DNA from: Pseudoalteromonas sp. H71
GTDB lineage: Bacteria; Pseudomonadota; Gammaproteobacteria; Enterobacterales; Alteromonadaceae
Direction: 5' to 3'
Assembly (NCBI RefSeq): GCF_001468485.1
Contig: NZ_LODI01000010.1
Span: 39,846 to 80,248 of the forward strand
DNA length: 40,403 nt
Of the stretch, positions 1 to 8,904 are shown piece after piece (the stretch's first letter is position 1; each line of letters starts with the position of its first letter). The notes below the pieces were generated by a model that saw only the letters and a list, made by a program, of their open reading frames with translations, made no database searches and was not told where the DNA came from. The position numbers were made by a program, and so were the translations under genes.

Positions 1-30
1 TCCAATCAATAACAATACATATTCAGTCAT
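1..30 (-). CDS. rsxA: RsxA/RnfA, electron transport complex subunit A (5' end only)
   Basis: Only the first ten codons are in the window, read leftward off the edge. They encode MTEYVLLLIG, which matches the highly conserved start of RsxA/RnfA (MTEYLLLLIG in relatives), an inner-membrane subunit of the Rnf/Rsx Na+- or H+-translocating ferredoxin:NAD+ oxidoreductase; in E. coli Rsx keeps SoxR reduced. A GAGG ribosome-binding site lies about 7 nt before the ATG. The rest of the rsx operon should continue to the left of the window. The call rests on ten residues plus a good start site, so it is likely but not proven. Confidence 0.7.
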   Translation of the reverse strand, partial: MTEYVLLLIG

Positions 31-445
31 GCGAGCCTCGCGCTTTTAAAATCCCGTGTATTATCCTTTTTTCTGCCCTGATTAACAACATGTGCAGTGA
101 TTATCATTTAAATAATCACTATTAAATTAACCAGCAGCAGTACTGATGTAATAATACGATGATGTAGATGTGTTTTTTGCTTTAACAAGATGACTTTATC
201 GATACTAATTCAAGAGTCATAATGATCACTATAGGCCAATACTGATAAGCAAAATACTTGATCAATTTGAAGGGTTAAACCTAAGGTTAACCGCTTTAGA
301 ATTTCAATAGTGAGTTATTACATGAAATGGTTTGGCTAAATGAGGGCCAGATTTAATTGCCCTAAAATAGGTCGCCACATCAAGTACGTTAATATAAGTT
401 ATCGCTATAAATAGGGTAGGTGTTACTTAAATTGGTTACATAAAC
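31..445. other. intergenic region upstream of rsxA
   Basis: About 415 bases without a gene, between the rsxA start (leftward) and the csrD-like terminator. It should hold the rsxA promoter and leader. Visible structure: the inverted repeat at 96-120, and a partly symmetric GGTTAA...GGTTAACC stretch at 273-292. I see no convincing small ORF. Confidence 0.5.
96..120. repeat. 9-bp perfect inverted repeat upstream of rsxA
   Basis: AGTGATTAT and ATAATCACT are perfect complements separated by 7 bases. The repeat sits about 65 bp upstream of the rsxA start, where an operator would be expected. It is AT-rich and has some likeness to a Fur-type TGATAAT/ATTATCA box, but the spacing does not fit, so the binding protein is unknown. 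It could also form a leader hairpin. Confidence 0.4.
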
Positions 446-474
446 AAAAAAGAGCAACGAGTGCTCTTTTTTTT
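446..474 (-). terminator. rho-independent terminator of the csrD-like gene
   Basis: Stem AGAGCA/TGCTCT extended by A:T pairs on both sides, with a 5-nt loop, followed by a U-tract in either direction. It lies 10 bp beyond the stop of the minus-strand csrD-like gene and could work both ways. Confidence 0.8.
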
Positions 475-483
475 AATGAGGAA

Positions 484-2427
484 TTAAATATCTTTCGGTT
501 TTTCTATGTAATAGCCTTGTACGCCATCTAAACACAAAGTTTCTATTATGTGTTTTTCTTCTTGGCTCTCTACACCTTCGGCGAATACACTCACCCCAAT
601 TCTGTGTGCTAGGTCTACCATTAAACGCATAAAGTATTGATTGTTTTTATCGTCCTCTAAGCCGCGAGTGTAACTGGCATCCATTTTTATAAAGTCAGGC
701 TTTAAGTCTCGGAAAAATTTGAACGACGTTAAACCAACACCAAATCGTTCAACGGTAATACGTGCACCTACTCGGTGAATCATATCAATAAAGCGCTTAC
801 TGGCTTTAATGTTTTGTTGTAAACCAAATTCGCTTACTTCAAAAACGAGTTTAGAGGCAATGTGCGTATCTTTTAATAGGCGGCGTTCTAACCAAATAAC
901 AAATTGGTCGTTATGTGCACTTGAGGCCGTTACATTTAAACCAAAAAACTTTTCAGACAAATTACGGCTTTTTACTTTTTCAAGCGATGAATCAATAATA
1001 AGGCGGTCAATTTCAATTGCCATATCGAGTTTTTCGGCCATAGCTAAAAACGACGCTGTAGGAAGCATTTGGTTATCTTCAGTTTTAAACCTCACCTGAA
1101 TTTCGGCGTACGCCTTAATACTTTTCCCTAGGGGCATTATATTTTGCATGACTAAATGCACACGTTTTGACTCAATAACTTCATTTATTACTTTACGCCA
1201 GTTTTGGTTACCAAAGCCTGCGCTTACATTATTAACTAAGTCGGTTTCGCGTTGTACATGCCACGCATTAGTTTGTTTAGACTGGGCCATACTCATTGCG
1301 TTATCAACCACCGAAAGTAGCTCGCCTAATGGTTTGCCTTTTTCATAACCCACAATGCCAGTATTAGCCACAGAGCTTAGTTCTTGGTTTTGTTGATATT
1401 GAGTAAAACGAGACTGTAAGTTTTCACCAAAACGCTCAGCTTCTTTAAGAGGGGTGTGAGGTAAAATAACTGCAAAGTCTGAGCTGTTTAGCCTAAACAA
1501 TTGGCTGCCTGTATAAGTACCACTTAAGTGTTTAATTATATCAGCAACACCCCTTACGTACTCGTCACCTTTTTGGTAGCCACGGCTTTGGTTAATTGCT
1601 TGTAACTCGCTACAGCGCACCATAGCTAACGAACCAAACGTACTTTGCTCGCAATTTTCAATGTGTTTTTCGTAATACTCAACAAACATATTGCGGTTAC
1701 CTAAAGAGGTAATGACATCTTTGTAGGCTTCTTGTTTTATGCTCATTGCTGCATTTTGTATATCTTGGGTTTTCGACTTTAAAAAATGCGATAACCGATT
1801 AAAGCTGGGCACCAAGTCTTTGCCTAATTTTTTAAGACTAGAGCTATCAAGGGCTGTTTGCAGGTCATTATCAATTTGGTTTTGATTAATATATATATCA
1901 ATAATATCAGAAACGGTGGTGCTGATATTCTTATTAAGCTGATAAAAAATCGACTTAAGTAATATAATAGGGATGATCACCAACACGGCAGAAATAAGTA
2001 TAACTATAAAGAGGGCGGTTTGAACTTGTTCGGCTAACTGTCGGATGTTGAGTGTAAACTCTACTTTGACGTCTGCCGCATCATTTACTGCAAATTGTGG
2101 GCGTAAAGAATTAAATTGAGACTGAATAAACTCTGCGAACGCTGGTAGCTCTGACGACGAATTGATACTAAATATTTCAGCGCCTTGGTAATCTCTAAGC
2201 GTAAAGTTTGAAAAGGTGTTGCCGTTAGCAATTGACTTTTTTAAGTTTTCAGCAGAAATGTCGTCTATGGAAAGCTCATTTATATATTTAGTTACAGTAA
2301 CCTGGGCATCTTTTTGTGCTTCACTAACAGCATTGTCAAAGCCGACCGAAATAAAGTAGCTTCCAGCTGCAACACACAATAACCAAGATATTATTTGTAT
2401 TAAAATAAGTTTTTTAAATCCAGCCAT
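484..2427 (-). CDS. csrD: CsrD-like membrane protein with degenerate GGDEF and EAL domains
   Basis: About 647 aa, close to E. coli CsrD (646). It has an N-terminal membrane helix (about 8-28), a periplasmic part, a second helix (about 140-162), then GGDEF (about 235-395) and EAL (about 410-645) domains. Both catalytic motifs are lost: NSSDF replaces GGDEF and AEIQVRF replaces the EAL motif (residues about 317-321 and 445-447, counted from the upstream TTG). ERFG also replaces the usual DDFG, whereas FEVSE and AEGVES remain. CsrD of E. coli (HRSDF, ELM; MshH in Vibrio) is similarly inactive and directs CsrB/C RNAs to RNase E decay, so a regulatory rather than catalytic role is inferred. A TTG 9 nt upstream (2436) is an alternative start; I prefer the ATG because of its better spacing from an AAAGA. 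A LapD-like c-di-GMP receptor is the main alternative. Confidence 0.75.
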   Translation of the reverse strand: MAGFKKLILIQIISWLLCVAAGSYFISVGFDNAVSEAQKDAQVTVTKYINELSIDDISAENLKKSIANGNTFSNFTLRDYQGAEIFSINSSSELPAFAEFIQSQFNSLRPQFAVNDAADVKVEFTLNIRQLAEQVQTALFIVILISAVLVIIPIILLKSIFYQLNKNISTTVSDIIDIYINQNQIDNDLQTALDSSSLKKLGKDLVPSFNRLSHFLKSKTQDIQNAAMSIKQEAYKDVITSLGNRNMFVEYYEKHIENCEQSTFGSLAMVRCSELQAINQSRGYQKGDEYVRGVADIIKHLSGTYTGSQLFRLNSSDFAVILPHTPLKEAERFGENLQSRFTQYQQNQELSSVANTGIVGYEKGKPLGELLSVVDNAMSMAQSKQTNAWHVQRETDLVNNVSAGFGNQNWRKVINEVIESKRVHLVMQNIMPLGKSIKAYAEIQVRFKTEDNQMLPTASFLAMAEKLDMAIEIDRLIIDSSLEKVKSRNLSEKFFGLNVTASSAHNDQFVIWLERRLLKDTHIASKLVFEVSEFGLQQNIKASKRFIDMIHRVGARITVERFGVGLTSFKFFRDLKPDFIKMDASYTRGLEDDKNNQYFMRLMVDLAHRIGVSVFAEGVESQEEKHIIETLCLDGVQGYYIEKPKDI

Positions 2428-2579
2428 TTTTTTCAATCTTTTAGGTATTACAGAAGGAAAGGAATCAAGTCCTTGATTATTTAACTAAATGCAACATTTA
2501 ATAGTTTTTAATCAATGTTTTAGTTCTAGGGTAGAAGGGTAGTGGAAATAGGAATAAATGTCTATGGAATTCTTAGAAT

Positions 2580-2656
2580 TGGCTCCCCCTCCCCGACTCG
2601 AACGGGGGACCTGCGGATTAACAGTCCGTCGCTCTAACCAACTGAGCTAAGGGGGA
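2580..2656 (-). tRNA. tRNA-Asn (GTT), copy 2
   Basis: A 77-nt cloverleaf including the encoded CCA. Acceptor arm TCCCCCT/AGGGGGA, D-arm GCTCAGTTGGTTAGAGC, anticodon loop with GTT after the GGACT arm, T-loop GTTCGAGTC. It is identical to the copy at 2678-2754 and lies 21 nt downstream of it in the same transcript. Confidence 0.97.
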
Positions 2657-2677
2657 ACTACATCATATACATAAACT

Positions 2678-2754
2678 TGGCTCCCCCTCCCCGACTCGAA
2701 CGGGGGACCTGCGGATTAACAGTCCGTCGCTCTAACCAACTGAGCTAAGGGGGA
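2678..2754 (-). tRNA. tRNA-Asn (GTT), copy 1
   Basis: The promoter-proximal of two identical 77-nt tRNA-Asn genes, with CCA encoded and anticodon GTT. Its 5' end lies about 26 bp downstream of a near-perfect -10 box at 2781-2786, so both copies are probably processed from one precursor. Confidence 0.97.
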
Positions 2755-2780
2755 AGCGTCTTGCCTTTCAACGGGGCGAA

Positions 2781-2809
2781 ATATTAATGACCGCGCTGCA
2801 AAGTGTCAA
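2781..2809 (-). promoter_or_regulatory. sigma-70 promoter of the tRNA-Asn pair
   Basis: On the minus strand: TTGACA (2804-2809), a 17-bp spacer, TAATAT (2781-2786), then a GC-rich CGCCCCG discriminator. A consensus -35, optimal spacing and a GC-rich discriminator are typical of strong, stringently controlled stable-RNA promoters. Confidence 0.88.
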
Positions 2810-3248
2810 CATATAAAAGTCATAAATTAAAAAAAGAGGTTTATTCGTTGTTTTTATGTGCAATCTGCGTGTTTTATAGCTTTGTTTTAAGCACTTCATT
2901 GGCATTTTTATAAAACCGTTACTAACAAAATAACTTTTTGTGATCGTTTAGTACTGTTGGTTGAGTAAATAAAATACAAAGTTAAAGTGATTTATCACGC
3001 GTAAAACTCAAAAAACAAAATTAACTGTTTAGGCCTATTAGTTAATTAATTCTGTAATATTAATGTTAGGGTATTTTTTATTCGGTATTACTTTACTGAT
3101 AAACACGTTGTTTAATTGTGTGCAATTATGAAGTGTAAACATTTAAATAAATAAAGTCCTGCATGTTCATAAAGAACACAATCAATAACTTGTAACTACA
3201 TACGCATGCGTTAATGCGTGGTCACAGGGCTGTCGAAATTTAAAAATA

Positions 3249-3262
3249 TTAACCTAGGTTAA
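3249..3262. repeat. 14-bp perfect palindrome TTAACCTAGGTTAA
   Basis: A fully symmetric site in the gene-free region. Its half-site GGTTAA also appears in a partly symmetric element at 273-292, upstream of rsxA. No binding protein can be named from sequence alone. Confidence 0.4.
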
Positions 3263-3368
3263 TTTGTCGGCTAAGGTTACAAAAGCATTAAAATGTAAAT
3301 CCTTCATTTGGTCAGACCTGCACGTAAAATGTATGTCGCTTGAAGCCTTTATAAATGCGGCCTTGAAT

Positions 3369-3397
3369 GAGTTATCCACGGTTTCTGTGGATAACTC
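3369..3397. promoter_or_regulatory. two convergent DnaA-box-like sites in an 11-bp inverted repeat
   Basis: GAGTTATCCAC (3369-3379) and GTGGATAACTC (3387-3397) are perfect complements around 7 bases. Each arm contains the DnaA consensus core: TTATCCACG on plus and TTATCCACA on minus. One box could be chance; two in perfect inverted order is notable. It may bind DnaA as a regulatory or titration site, or form an RNA hairpin. No T-tract follows, so it is not a terminator. No dnaA/dnaN neighbours suggest oriC. Confidence 0.5.
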
Positions 3398-3807
3398 TGT
3401 TTATGAAACTTTAAGAACATCAGCAGCACCAGTATTTTAGAGTGCTACAACGATTTCAAGCTTTTAAATCATTATTTTTATTTTAAATAAAAACAGTAGC
3501 TTAGCGTTTTAGGCTTGCAGTGTGTTATTCGATGAGAGTAACTTTTCGTTACGATAAATCAAAGTGTCGAATTGTGTAAAAAACCGACAGGTAAACCGTG
3601 TGTTTTGTAATAAAAGTAGCAAAAATGTGTCTTAATTGTTTTTTGATGCATTAAGGCCTTGTTTTAGCAAAAACGTATAAAAAGTGATGTTTACTCCATA
3701 CGCTCTTTTTATTGGGTGTGCCTGTGTAAAATGTAGTGATAAATCCGTGGCTTGAATTGCCCTGATGCTTTAAAATGATCAACTCAGTAAAAGAGGCCAT
3801 TTATTCC

Positions 3808-5187
3808 ATGCGCGCAATTTCAAATACGAAGACTCGCCCAGATTTACTCAACGATCCCATTATGCCAACGTTGAAAATAATGACTGTTCCGATGATCTTC
3901 GGCATGATCATGTTAATGATGTTTAATATAGTTGATACCTTCTTTATCAGTTTGTTGGGTACAGAGCCTCTCGCTGCAGTGAGTTTTACTTTTCCAGTCA
4001 CCTTTACCGTAATTAGCTTAGCTATTGGTTTAGGCATAGGCACTTCAGCTGTCATTGCAAAAGCGTTAGGCAGCAACAAGATAGATGAAGCTCGTTTTGA
4101 CGCCAGCATCTCTATATTAGTGGCTGTTGTGTTGGTGCTTATATTATCGTTTATAGGCTATTTACTTATTGACCCGGTATTTACGTTACTGGGTGCAGGA
4201 CAGCAGGTGCTTCCTTTAATACATGAATACATGAATGTGTGGTTTATTGGCAGTGTATTTTTAATCACACCCATGATTGGGAACTCTGTATTACGTGCCA
4301 GTGGCGATACTAAAACTCCCAGTATTGTAATGGGAGGAGCAGGGCTTATAAATGCAATACTCGACCCCATGCTTATATTCGGTTTTGGTCCTATACCTGC
4401 AATGGGTATACAAGGCGCAGCCATTGCAAGTGTAATAGCTTGGGCTGTAGCTGTTGTCATTATTTTATATATTTTAATAGCAAGAAAACGGTTACTTAGT
4501 TTAAAAGTTGGCTCACAAACAGTTATGGGGTCAATCCGCAAAATATTAAAAATAGGTGTACCTGCCGCAAGTGCTAATATGCTTACACCAATTGCAATGG
4601 CGGTAATGACGGCACTTGTTGCTAATCATGGTCCTGAGGCCGTTGCCGCGTTTGGTGTTGGTAGTAGAATAGAGTCTATTGCAAGTATTTTAGTGCTTGC
4701 CTTATCAATGACACTCCCGCCATTTGTAAGCCAAAACTTCGGTGCTGGAAAATTATGTAGAGTTAAAGACGCATACATAGGGACGTTGAAGTTTGTGATG
4801 GTTTGGCAATTTATTATTTACGTTTTGCTGATTATTTTTTCTGGAGTAATAAGCCAGATATTTGGTAAAGAGCAGGCAGTAATAGATGTAATTAAGCTCT
4901 TTATTTACTCCATACCATTAAGTTATGGTTTTCAAGGTGTGATCATATTATCAAATTCATCGTTTAATGCTTTGCACAAACCAATGAATGCATTGTTTTT
5001 AAGTATTATACGTTTATTTATTTTTTATGTTCCGTTTGCTTACTTAGGCAGTCATTTTGCAGGGTTGACGGGGTTATTTATTGGTGCGGCGGTAGGTAAT
5101 TTATTTACCGCGTTTGTAGCGTATAAATGGTTTATAAAAGAGCTTGAGTCATTGAGCAGTCAGTCATTACAGGAGTGCAATAATTGA
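3808..5187 (+). CDS. MATE family multidrug/Na+ antiporter
   Basis: About 459 aa and strongly hydrophobic, with some 12 membrane helices arranged as two homologous halves, as in NorM/DinF-type MATE exporters that use H+ or Na+ gradients to expel drugs. Family features include the N-terminal [20 protein letters not shown], the [13 protein letters not shown] stretch, and [16 protein letters not shown] after the first half. I chose the ATG at 3808 because AAGAGG precedes it; an in-frame ATG at 3775 has no ribosome-binding site. It overlaps uvrB by 4 nt, so it heads a probable four-gene operon. The substrate cannot be told from sequence. Confidence 0.88.
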   Translation: MRAISNTKTRPDLLNDPIMPTLKIMTVPMIFGMIMLMMFNIVDTFFISLLGTEPLAAVSFTFPVTFTVISLAIGLGIGTSAVIAKALGSNKIDEARFDASISILVAVVLVLILSFIGYLLIDPVFTLLGAGQQVLPLIHEYMNVWFIGSVFLITPMIGNSVLRASGDTKTPSIVMGGAGLINAILDPMLIFGFGPIPAMGIQGAAIASVIAWAVAVVIILYILIARKRLLSLKVGSQTVMGSIRKILKIGVPAASANMLTPIAMAVMTALVANHGPEAVAAFGVGSRIESIASILVLALSMTLPPFVSQNFGAGKLCRVKDAYIGTLKFVMVWQFIIYVLLIIFSGVISQIFGKEQAVIDVIKLFIYSIPLSYGFQGVIILSNSSFNALHKPMNALFLSIIRLFIFYVPFAYLGSHFAGLTGLFIGAAVGNLFTAFVAYKWFIKELESLSSQSLQECNN

Positions 5188-7178
5188 GCGATCATTTTCA
5201 GTTAAAATCACAGTTTCAACCAGCAGGGGACCAACCTACTGCAATAAAGCAATTATGTGAAGGTTTAGAAGCCGGGCTTGCTCATCAAACATTGTTAGGG
5301 GCAACAGGTACGGGGAAAACCTTTACCATGGCTAATATAATTAACGATTTGAACCGCCCGACAATTATAATGGCGCACAACAAAACGTTGGCTGCGCAGC
5401 TTTATGGTGAAATGAAAGAGTTTTTTCCTAAAAATGCCGTTGAATATTTTGTTTCTTATTACGACTACTACCAGCCTGAAGCGTACGTTGTATCGAGCGA
5501 TACCTTTATTGAAAAAGACGCATCCATCAATGAGCACATTGAGCAGATGCGATTAAGCGCAACCAAAGCATTACTTGAACGCCGTGATACTATTATTGTT
5601 GCGTCGGTTTCGGCTATTTATGGTTTGGGTGACCCCCAGTCATACATGAAAATGATGTTGCTTTTAAAAGTAGGTGAAAAAGTTGATCAACGCGATATGC
5701 TTCGCCGTTTAGCCGAAATACAATATACTCGTAATGACATAGAGTTTAGTCGTGGTACTTACCGAGTTCGCGGCGAAGTGGTCGACATATTCCCGGCAGA
5801 GTCAGAAACATACGCAGTGCGAGTAGAAATGTTTGACGACGAGATAGAGCGTTTAAGTATTTTTGACCCGCTAACAGGGGCTGTTGAAAAACATATTGTG
5901 CGCGCCACTATTTACCCTAAAACGCACTATGTAACTCCGCGTGAGAAAATTCTTGGCGCAATCGAAAATATAAAAATAGAACTAAAAGATAGAAGAGCTC
6001 AATTACTCAGTGCCAATAAATTAGTAGAAGAGCAGCGCATTGCGCAGCGTACTCAGTACGACATAGAAATGATGACCGAGTTGGGTTATTGCTCGGGAAT
6101 AGAAAACTACAGTCGTTATTTATCGGGGCGTACCCCCGGCGATCCGCCGCCAACCTTGCTTGATTATCTTCCTGATGACGCATTAATGATTATTGATGAA
6201 TCGCATGTAACGGTATCGCAAATTGGCGCTATGTATAAAGGCGACAGAAGCCGTAAAGAAAACCTTGTAGAGTATGGTTTTAGAATGCCCTCAGCTATGG
6301 ATAACCGACCCCTTAGGTTTGAAGAGTTTGAAGCCATTGCACCGCAAACCATTTATGTATCGGCAACGCCTGGCGACTTTGAAATGGAGCGAAGTGGTGG
6401 GGAAGTTGCAGAGCAAATTATTCGTCCAACAGGGCTTTTAGATCCGCTTATTGAAGTGAGACCCGTTGGCGACCAAGTTGATGACTTGCTGTCAGAAATA
6501 TATCAATGCGTTGAAAAAGGTGAGCGAGTATTAGTTACTACACTGACAAAACGCATGTCAGAAGATTTAACCGATTATTTAAGCGAACACGGCGTAAAAG
6601 TGCGCTACCTGCATTCAGACATCGATACCGTAGAGCGGGTAGAAATAATTCGCGACTTACGCGCCGGTGTATTCGATGTGTTAGTGGGTATTAACTTACT
6701 AAGGGAGGGCTTAGATATGCCAGAAGTGGCATTGGTTGCCATACTTGATGCCGACAAAGAAGGCTTTTTACGCTCAGCCCGTTCGCTCATTCAGACCATT
6801 GGTCGAGCTGCGCGTCATTTGGATGGGCGTGCTATTTTATATGGCGATAAAGTCACAAAATCAATGGCAAAAGCAATAGATGAGACAAGTCGCAGACGCG
6901 AAATTCAGCATCAATACAATTTAGACAACGGCATAGAGCCACGTGCATTGGCTAAAAAGATTCTTGATGTGATGGATGTAGGCGAAGAGGCTGGCCCTAA
7001 AGATAACCTTCAGCTTATTCGCAAAGAATCTAAAAAGGTACTTAGCGCGAAAGAAATTGCAACGCAAATTAAGCAACTTGAAACTAAAATGCACGCGTAT
7101 GCGAGCAACTTAGAATTTGAAAAAGCAGGCTCTGTGCGCGACGAAATACACGAACTACAACAACAGTTGATTAATTAA
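5184..7178 (+). CDS. uvrB: UvrABC excinuclease subunit B
   Basis: 664 aa (E. coli 673), aligned nearly throughout with E. coli UvrB, the DNA-damage-verifying helicase-like subunit of nucleotide excision repair. Walker A is GATGTGKT (39-46); the beta-hairpin region [10 protein letters not shown] (92-101) that clamps damaged DNA is intact; helicase motifs [20 protein letters not shown] and QTIGRAAR are present. The C-terminal UVR motif (about 630-663), which binds UvrA/UvrC, is complete. The start is TTG, inside a TTGA overlap with the MATE stop, with AGGAG 8 nt upstream, indicating translational coupling. An SOS operator is not evident directly upstream. Confidence 0.97.
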   Translation: MSDHFQLKSQFQPAGDQPTAIKQLCEGLEAGLAHQTLLGATGTGKTFTMANIINDLNRPTIIMAHNKTLAAQLYGEMKEFFPKNAVEYFVSYYDYYQPEAYVVSSDTFIEKDASINEHIEQMRLSATKALLERRDTIIVASVSAIYGLGDPQSYMKMMLLLKVGEKVDQRDMLRRLAEIQYTRNDIEFSRGTYRVRGEVVDIFPAESETYAVRVEMFDDEIERLSIFDPLTGAVEKHIVRATIYPKTHYVTPREKILGAIENIKIELKDRRAQLLSANKLVEEQRIAQRTQYDIEMMTELGYCSGIENYSRYLSGRTPGDPPPTLLDYLPDDALMIIDESHVTVSQIGAMYKGDRSRKENLVEYGFRMPSAMDNRPLRFEEFEAIAPQTIYVSATPGDFEMERSGGEVAEQIIRPTGLLDPLIEVRPVGDQVDDLLSEIYQCVEKGERVLVTTLTKRMSEDLTDYLSEHGVKVRYLHSDIDTVERVEIIRDLRAGVFDVLVGINLLREGLDMPEVALVAILDADKEGFLRSARSLIQTIGRAARHLDGRAILYGDKVTKSMAKAIDETSRRREIQHQYNLDNGIEPRALAKKILDVMDVGEEAGPKDNLQLIRKESKKVLSAKEIATQIKQLETKMHAYASNLEFEKAGSVRDEIHELQQQLIN

Positions 7179-7181
7179 AAA

Positions 7182-8120
7182 ATGACTACAAATTTTACGC
7201 CTCTGATTATGGCACTTGAAAGCGCCCCTATTTTAAATAACGAATTGTGTCGTGTTTTTCATGGGCGAGGCCATAGTGTTGAGGCATTAAGCCACTTAAA
7301 TTTAGATTTTTATCCACCAAGCTTATTTTTAGTATCGTACGATGAGATAGACGAAAAAACGCTTCATCAGTTAACCGAAACGCTTTGGCAATGGGCGCAA
7401 GCACACCACCCAGAATTAATTACCTCGCTTGTTTATCAGCAACGCGCGGGTGTGCAAAGTCAAAACACAGTCATGTTTGGAACGCTCCCTAATAAGCATA
7501 CAGTAACCGAAAACGGAATTCGCTTTTTAGTCGATTTGCAAAGCCGCCAAAATACAGGGATTTTTCCTGATATGCGAAGCGGCCGCGAGTTTGTAATGGC
7601 TAATAGTAAGCATGGCAAAGTACTTAATTTATTTTCGTACACGTGCGGTTTTTCGTTAGCAGCAATGCAAGGCGGTGCCGATCATGTAATGAATATGGAT
7701 ATGAGTAAAGGGGTACTTAAAGTAGGTAAGCAAAACCATCAGTTAAATGGTTTTGACAAAGGGGTGAGTTACTTACCTCACGATATTTTAAAGTCGTTTG
7801 GTAAATTAAAAAAAGCAGCCCCGTTTGATTTAATTATTGTCGATCCGCCAAGTTTTCAAAAAGGCAGCTTTATTTTAACCAAAGACTACCAAAAAGTGCT
7901 TCGCAGGCTTCCAGAGTTACTTAATCAAACAACAAAATTGCTTTTATGCGCCAATAGCCCCGAGCTCTCAGAGGATGCATTTAAAGCCCTGATTGACGAG
8001 CACACACAAGGTGCGATTACATTCGTAGAACGCCTTGCACCTACCGACCGCTTTATTGAAATAGACAGTGATAAAAGTTTAAAAGCGCTCGTCTATAAAA
8101 TGTCACATTCGCCTGATTAA
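7182..8120 (+). CDS. class I SAM-dependent methyltransferase, RlmK/RlmI-like
   Basis: 312 aa. A SAM-binding Rossmann core begins with LNLFSYTCGFSLAA (148-161), followed by an acidic motif II, MNMDMS (170-175), and the catalytic-type IIVDPPSF (218-225). QNTGIFPDMR (123-132), just before the core, is typical of the RlmI/RlmK 23S rRNA methyltransferase group. No PUA or THUMP domain is visible in the N-terminal part, so it is not a straight RlmI or RlmL, and the target (rRNA or other RNA) is inferred. It starts 3 nt after uvrB and abuts the next methyltransferase gene; the two probably act on RNA and are co-expressed. Confidence 0.8.
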   Translation: MTTNFTPLIMALESAPILNNELCRVFHGRGHSVEALSHLNLDFYPPSLFLVSYDEIDEKTLHQLTETLWQWAQAHHPELITSLVYQQRAGVQSQNTVMFGTLPNKHTVTENGIRFLVDLQSRQNTGIFPDMRSGREFVMANSKHGKVLNLFSYTCGFSLAAMQGGADHVMNMDMSKGVLKVGKQNHQLNGFDKGVSYLPHDILKSFGKLKKAAPFDLIIVDPPSFQKGSFILTKDYQKVLRRLPELLNQTTKLLLCANSPELSEDAFKALIDEHTQGAITFVERLAPTDRFIEIDSDKSLKALVYKMSHSPD

Positions 8121-8801
8121 ATGAAACTCAGTAAACGACTGACTGCGATTGATGCGCTTATAACACGCCAGCAAAACACTATTTGGGATTGTTGCTGCGA
8201 TCATGGTTATTTAGGTATGGCTTTGTTGAAGCGCTCAGCTGCCGATAAAGTCATGTTTGTTGATATTTTGTCTAATGTGATGACCGATTTAGAAGCGCGA
8301 TTAACCCATAATAAAAAATTTAGGGTGCCTGGTAATAAAAAGCCAGAATGGCAGGTCTTGTGTCAGGACGTTGGAAGTATAAAGCTGGATGATGTAAAAA
8401 ATCAGGTCGTTGTTATAGCCGGTATTGGTGGTGAATTAGCGCTGCGTTTGGTGAAGCAAATAATAGCGAATAACTCACCAGAGCGTTTACAGCATGTGCG
8501 TTTTATTTTATGCCCAATTCACCATACTTATTTACTGCGCAGTGGTTTACACTCGCTTAATTTGGGTTTGCATAGCGAGCAAATTATTAGTGACAAAAAC
8601 CGTGTTTATGAACTCCTAGAGGTTAGCTTTAAAAGCAGCCAACCGGTGAGTAAAACAGGTGATGCCATGTGGGACTTAAATGATAAACAGCATACGGCTT
8701 ACATTCAACGACTATTAAATCATTATAATAAAATGCTCAATAAAGATGAGCTTTATTATCAAAAAGTTATAAGCGACTATCAAAGCCTTTACGATAGTTA
8801 A
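8121..8801 (+). CDS. trmK: TrmK-like tRNA (adenine-N1) methyltransferase
   Basis: 226 aa. It begins LSKRLTAIDALI, then motif I CCCDHGYLGMALL (24-36), with VVVIAGIGGELALRLV (96-111) as the methyltransferase core and a C-terminal helical tail. These match the TrmK family, which makes m1A22 in tRNA in Bacillus (YqfN) and has many gammaproteobacterial members. Motif I is unusual: cysteines replace the usual DIGTD start, though DHGYL is kept. The ATG directly follows the stop of the preceding gene (TAAATG). No good terminator is visible after it. Family assignment is firm; the exact tRNA position is inferred. Confidence 0.75.
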   Translation: MKLSKRLTAIDALITRQQNTIWDCCCDHGYLGMALLKRSAADKVMFVDILSNVMTDLEARLTHNKKFRVPGNKKPEWQVLCQDVGSIKLDDVKNQVVVIAGIGGELALRLVKQIIANNSPERLQHVRFILCPIHHTYLLRSGLHSLNLGLHSEQIISDKNRVYELLEVSFKSSQPVSKTGDAMWDLNDKQHTAYIQRLLNHYNKMLNKDELYYQKVISDYQSLYDS

Positions 8802-8904
8802 AAAAGCCCAATTTTGTCGGGCGGCTGTGATCTAATTACATAACAAAACACGTAATGTAAACACAGTTAATATCTTGCCCAGTGCGAGTTTATTTGGTTT
8901 ATTT

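Larger units (their letters stand above)
2810..3807. other. gene-free 1 kb region between tRNA-Asn and the MATE gene
   Basis: Nearly 1 kb with no ORF I would accept on either strand; AT-rich. It contains two convergent DnaA-box-like sites (3369-3397), a 14-bp palindrome (3249-3262), a 10-bp ACGCATGCGT palindrome (3202-3211), and presumably the promoter of the MATE-uvrB operon. A small RNA is possible, but I see no clear hairpin-plus-U-tract terminator. Confidence 0.5.

Noticed and set aside
2565-2582. AATTC...GAATT short hairpin after the tRNA pair
   Set aside because: Five A/T-rich pairs, no U-tract; too weak for a terminator.
3369-3397. an origin of replication at the DnaA boxes
   Set aside because: Only two boxes, no dnaA/dnaN/gidA neighbours and no clear unwinding element were seen.
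3801-4109. 102-aa open frame on minus inside the MATE gene
   Set aside because: It lies wholly inside a well-supported coding gene in another frame and has no family-like sequence.
8802-8832. GCCC...GGGC hairpin after trmK as terminator
   Set aside because: Four-bp stem, long loop and no T-run.
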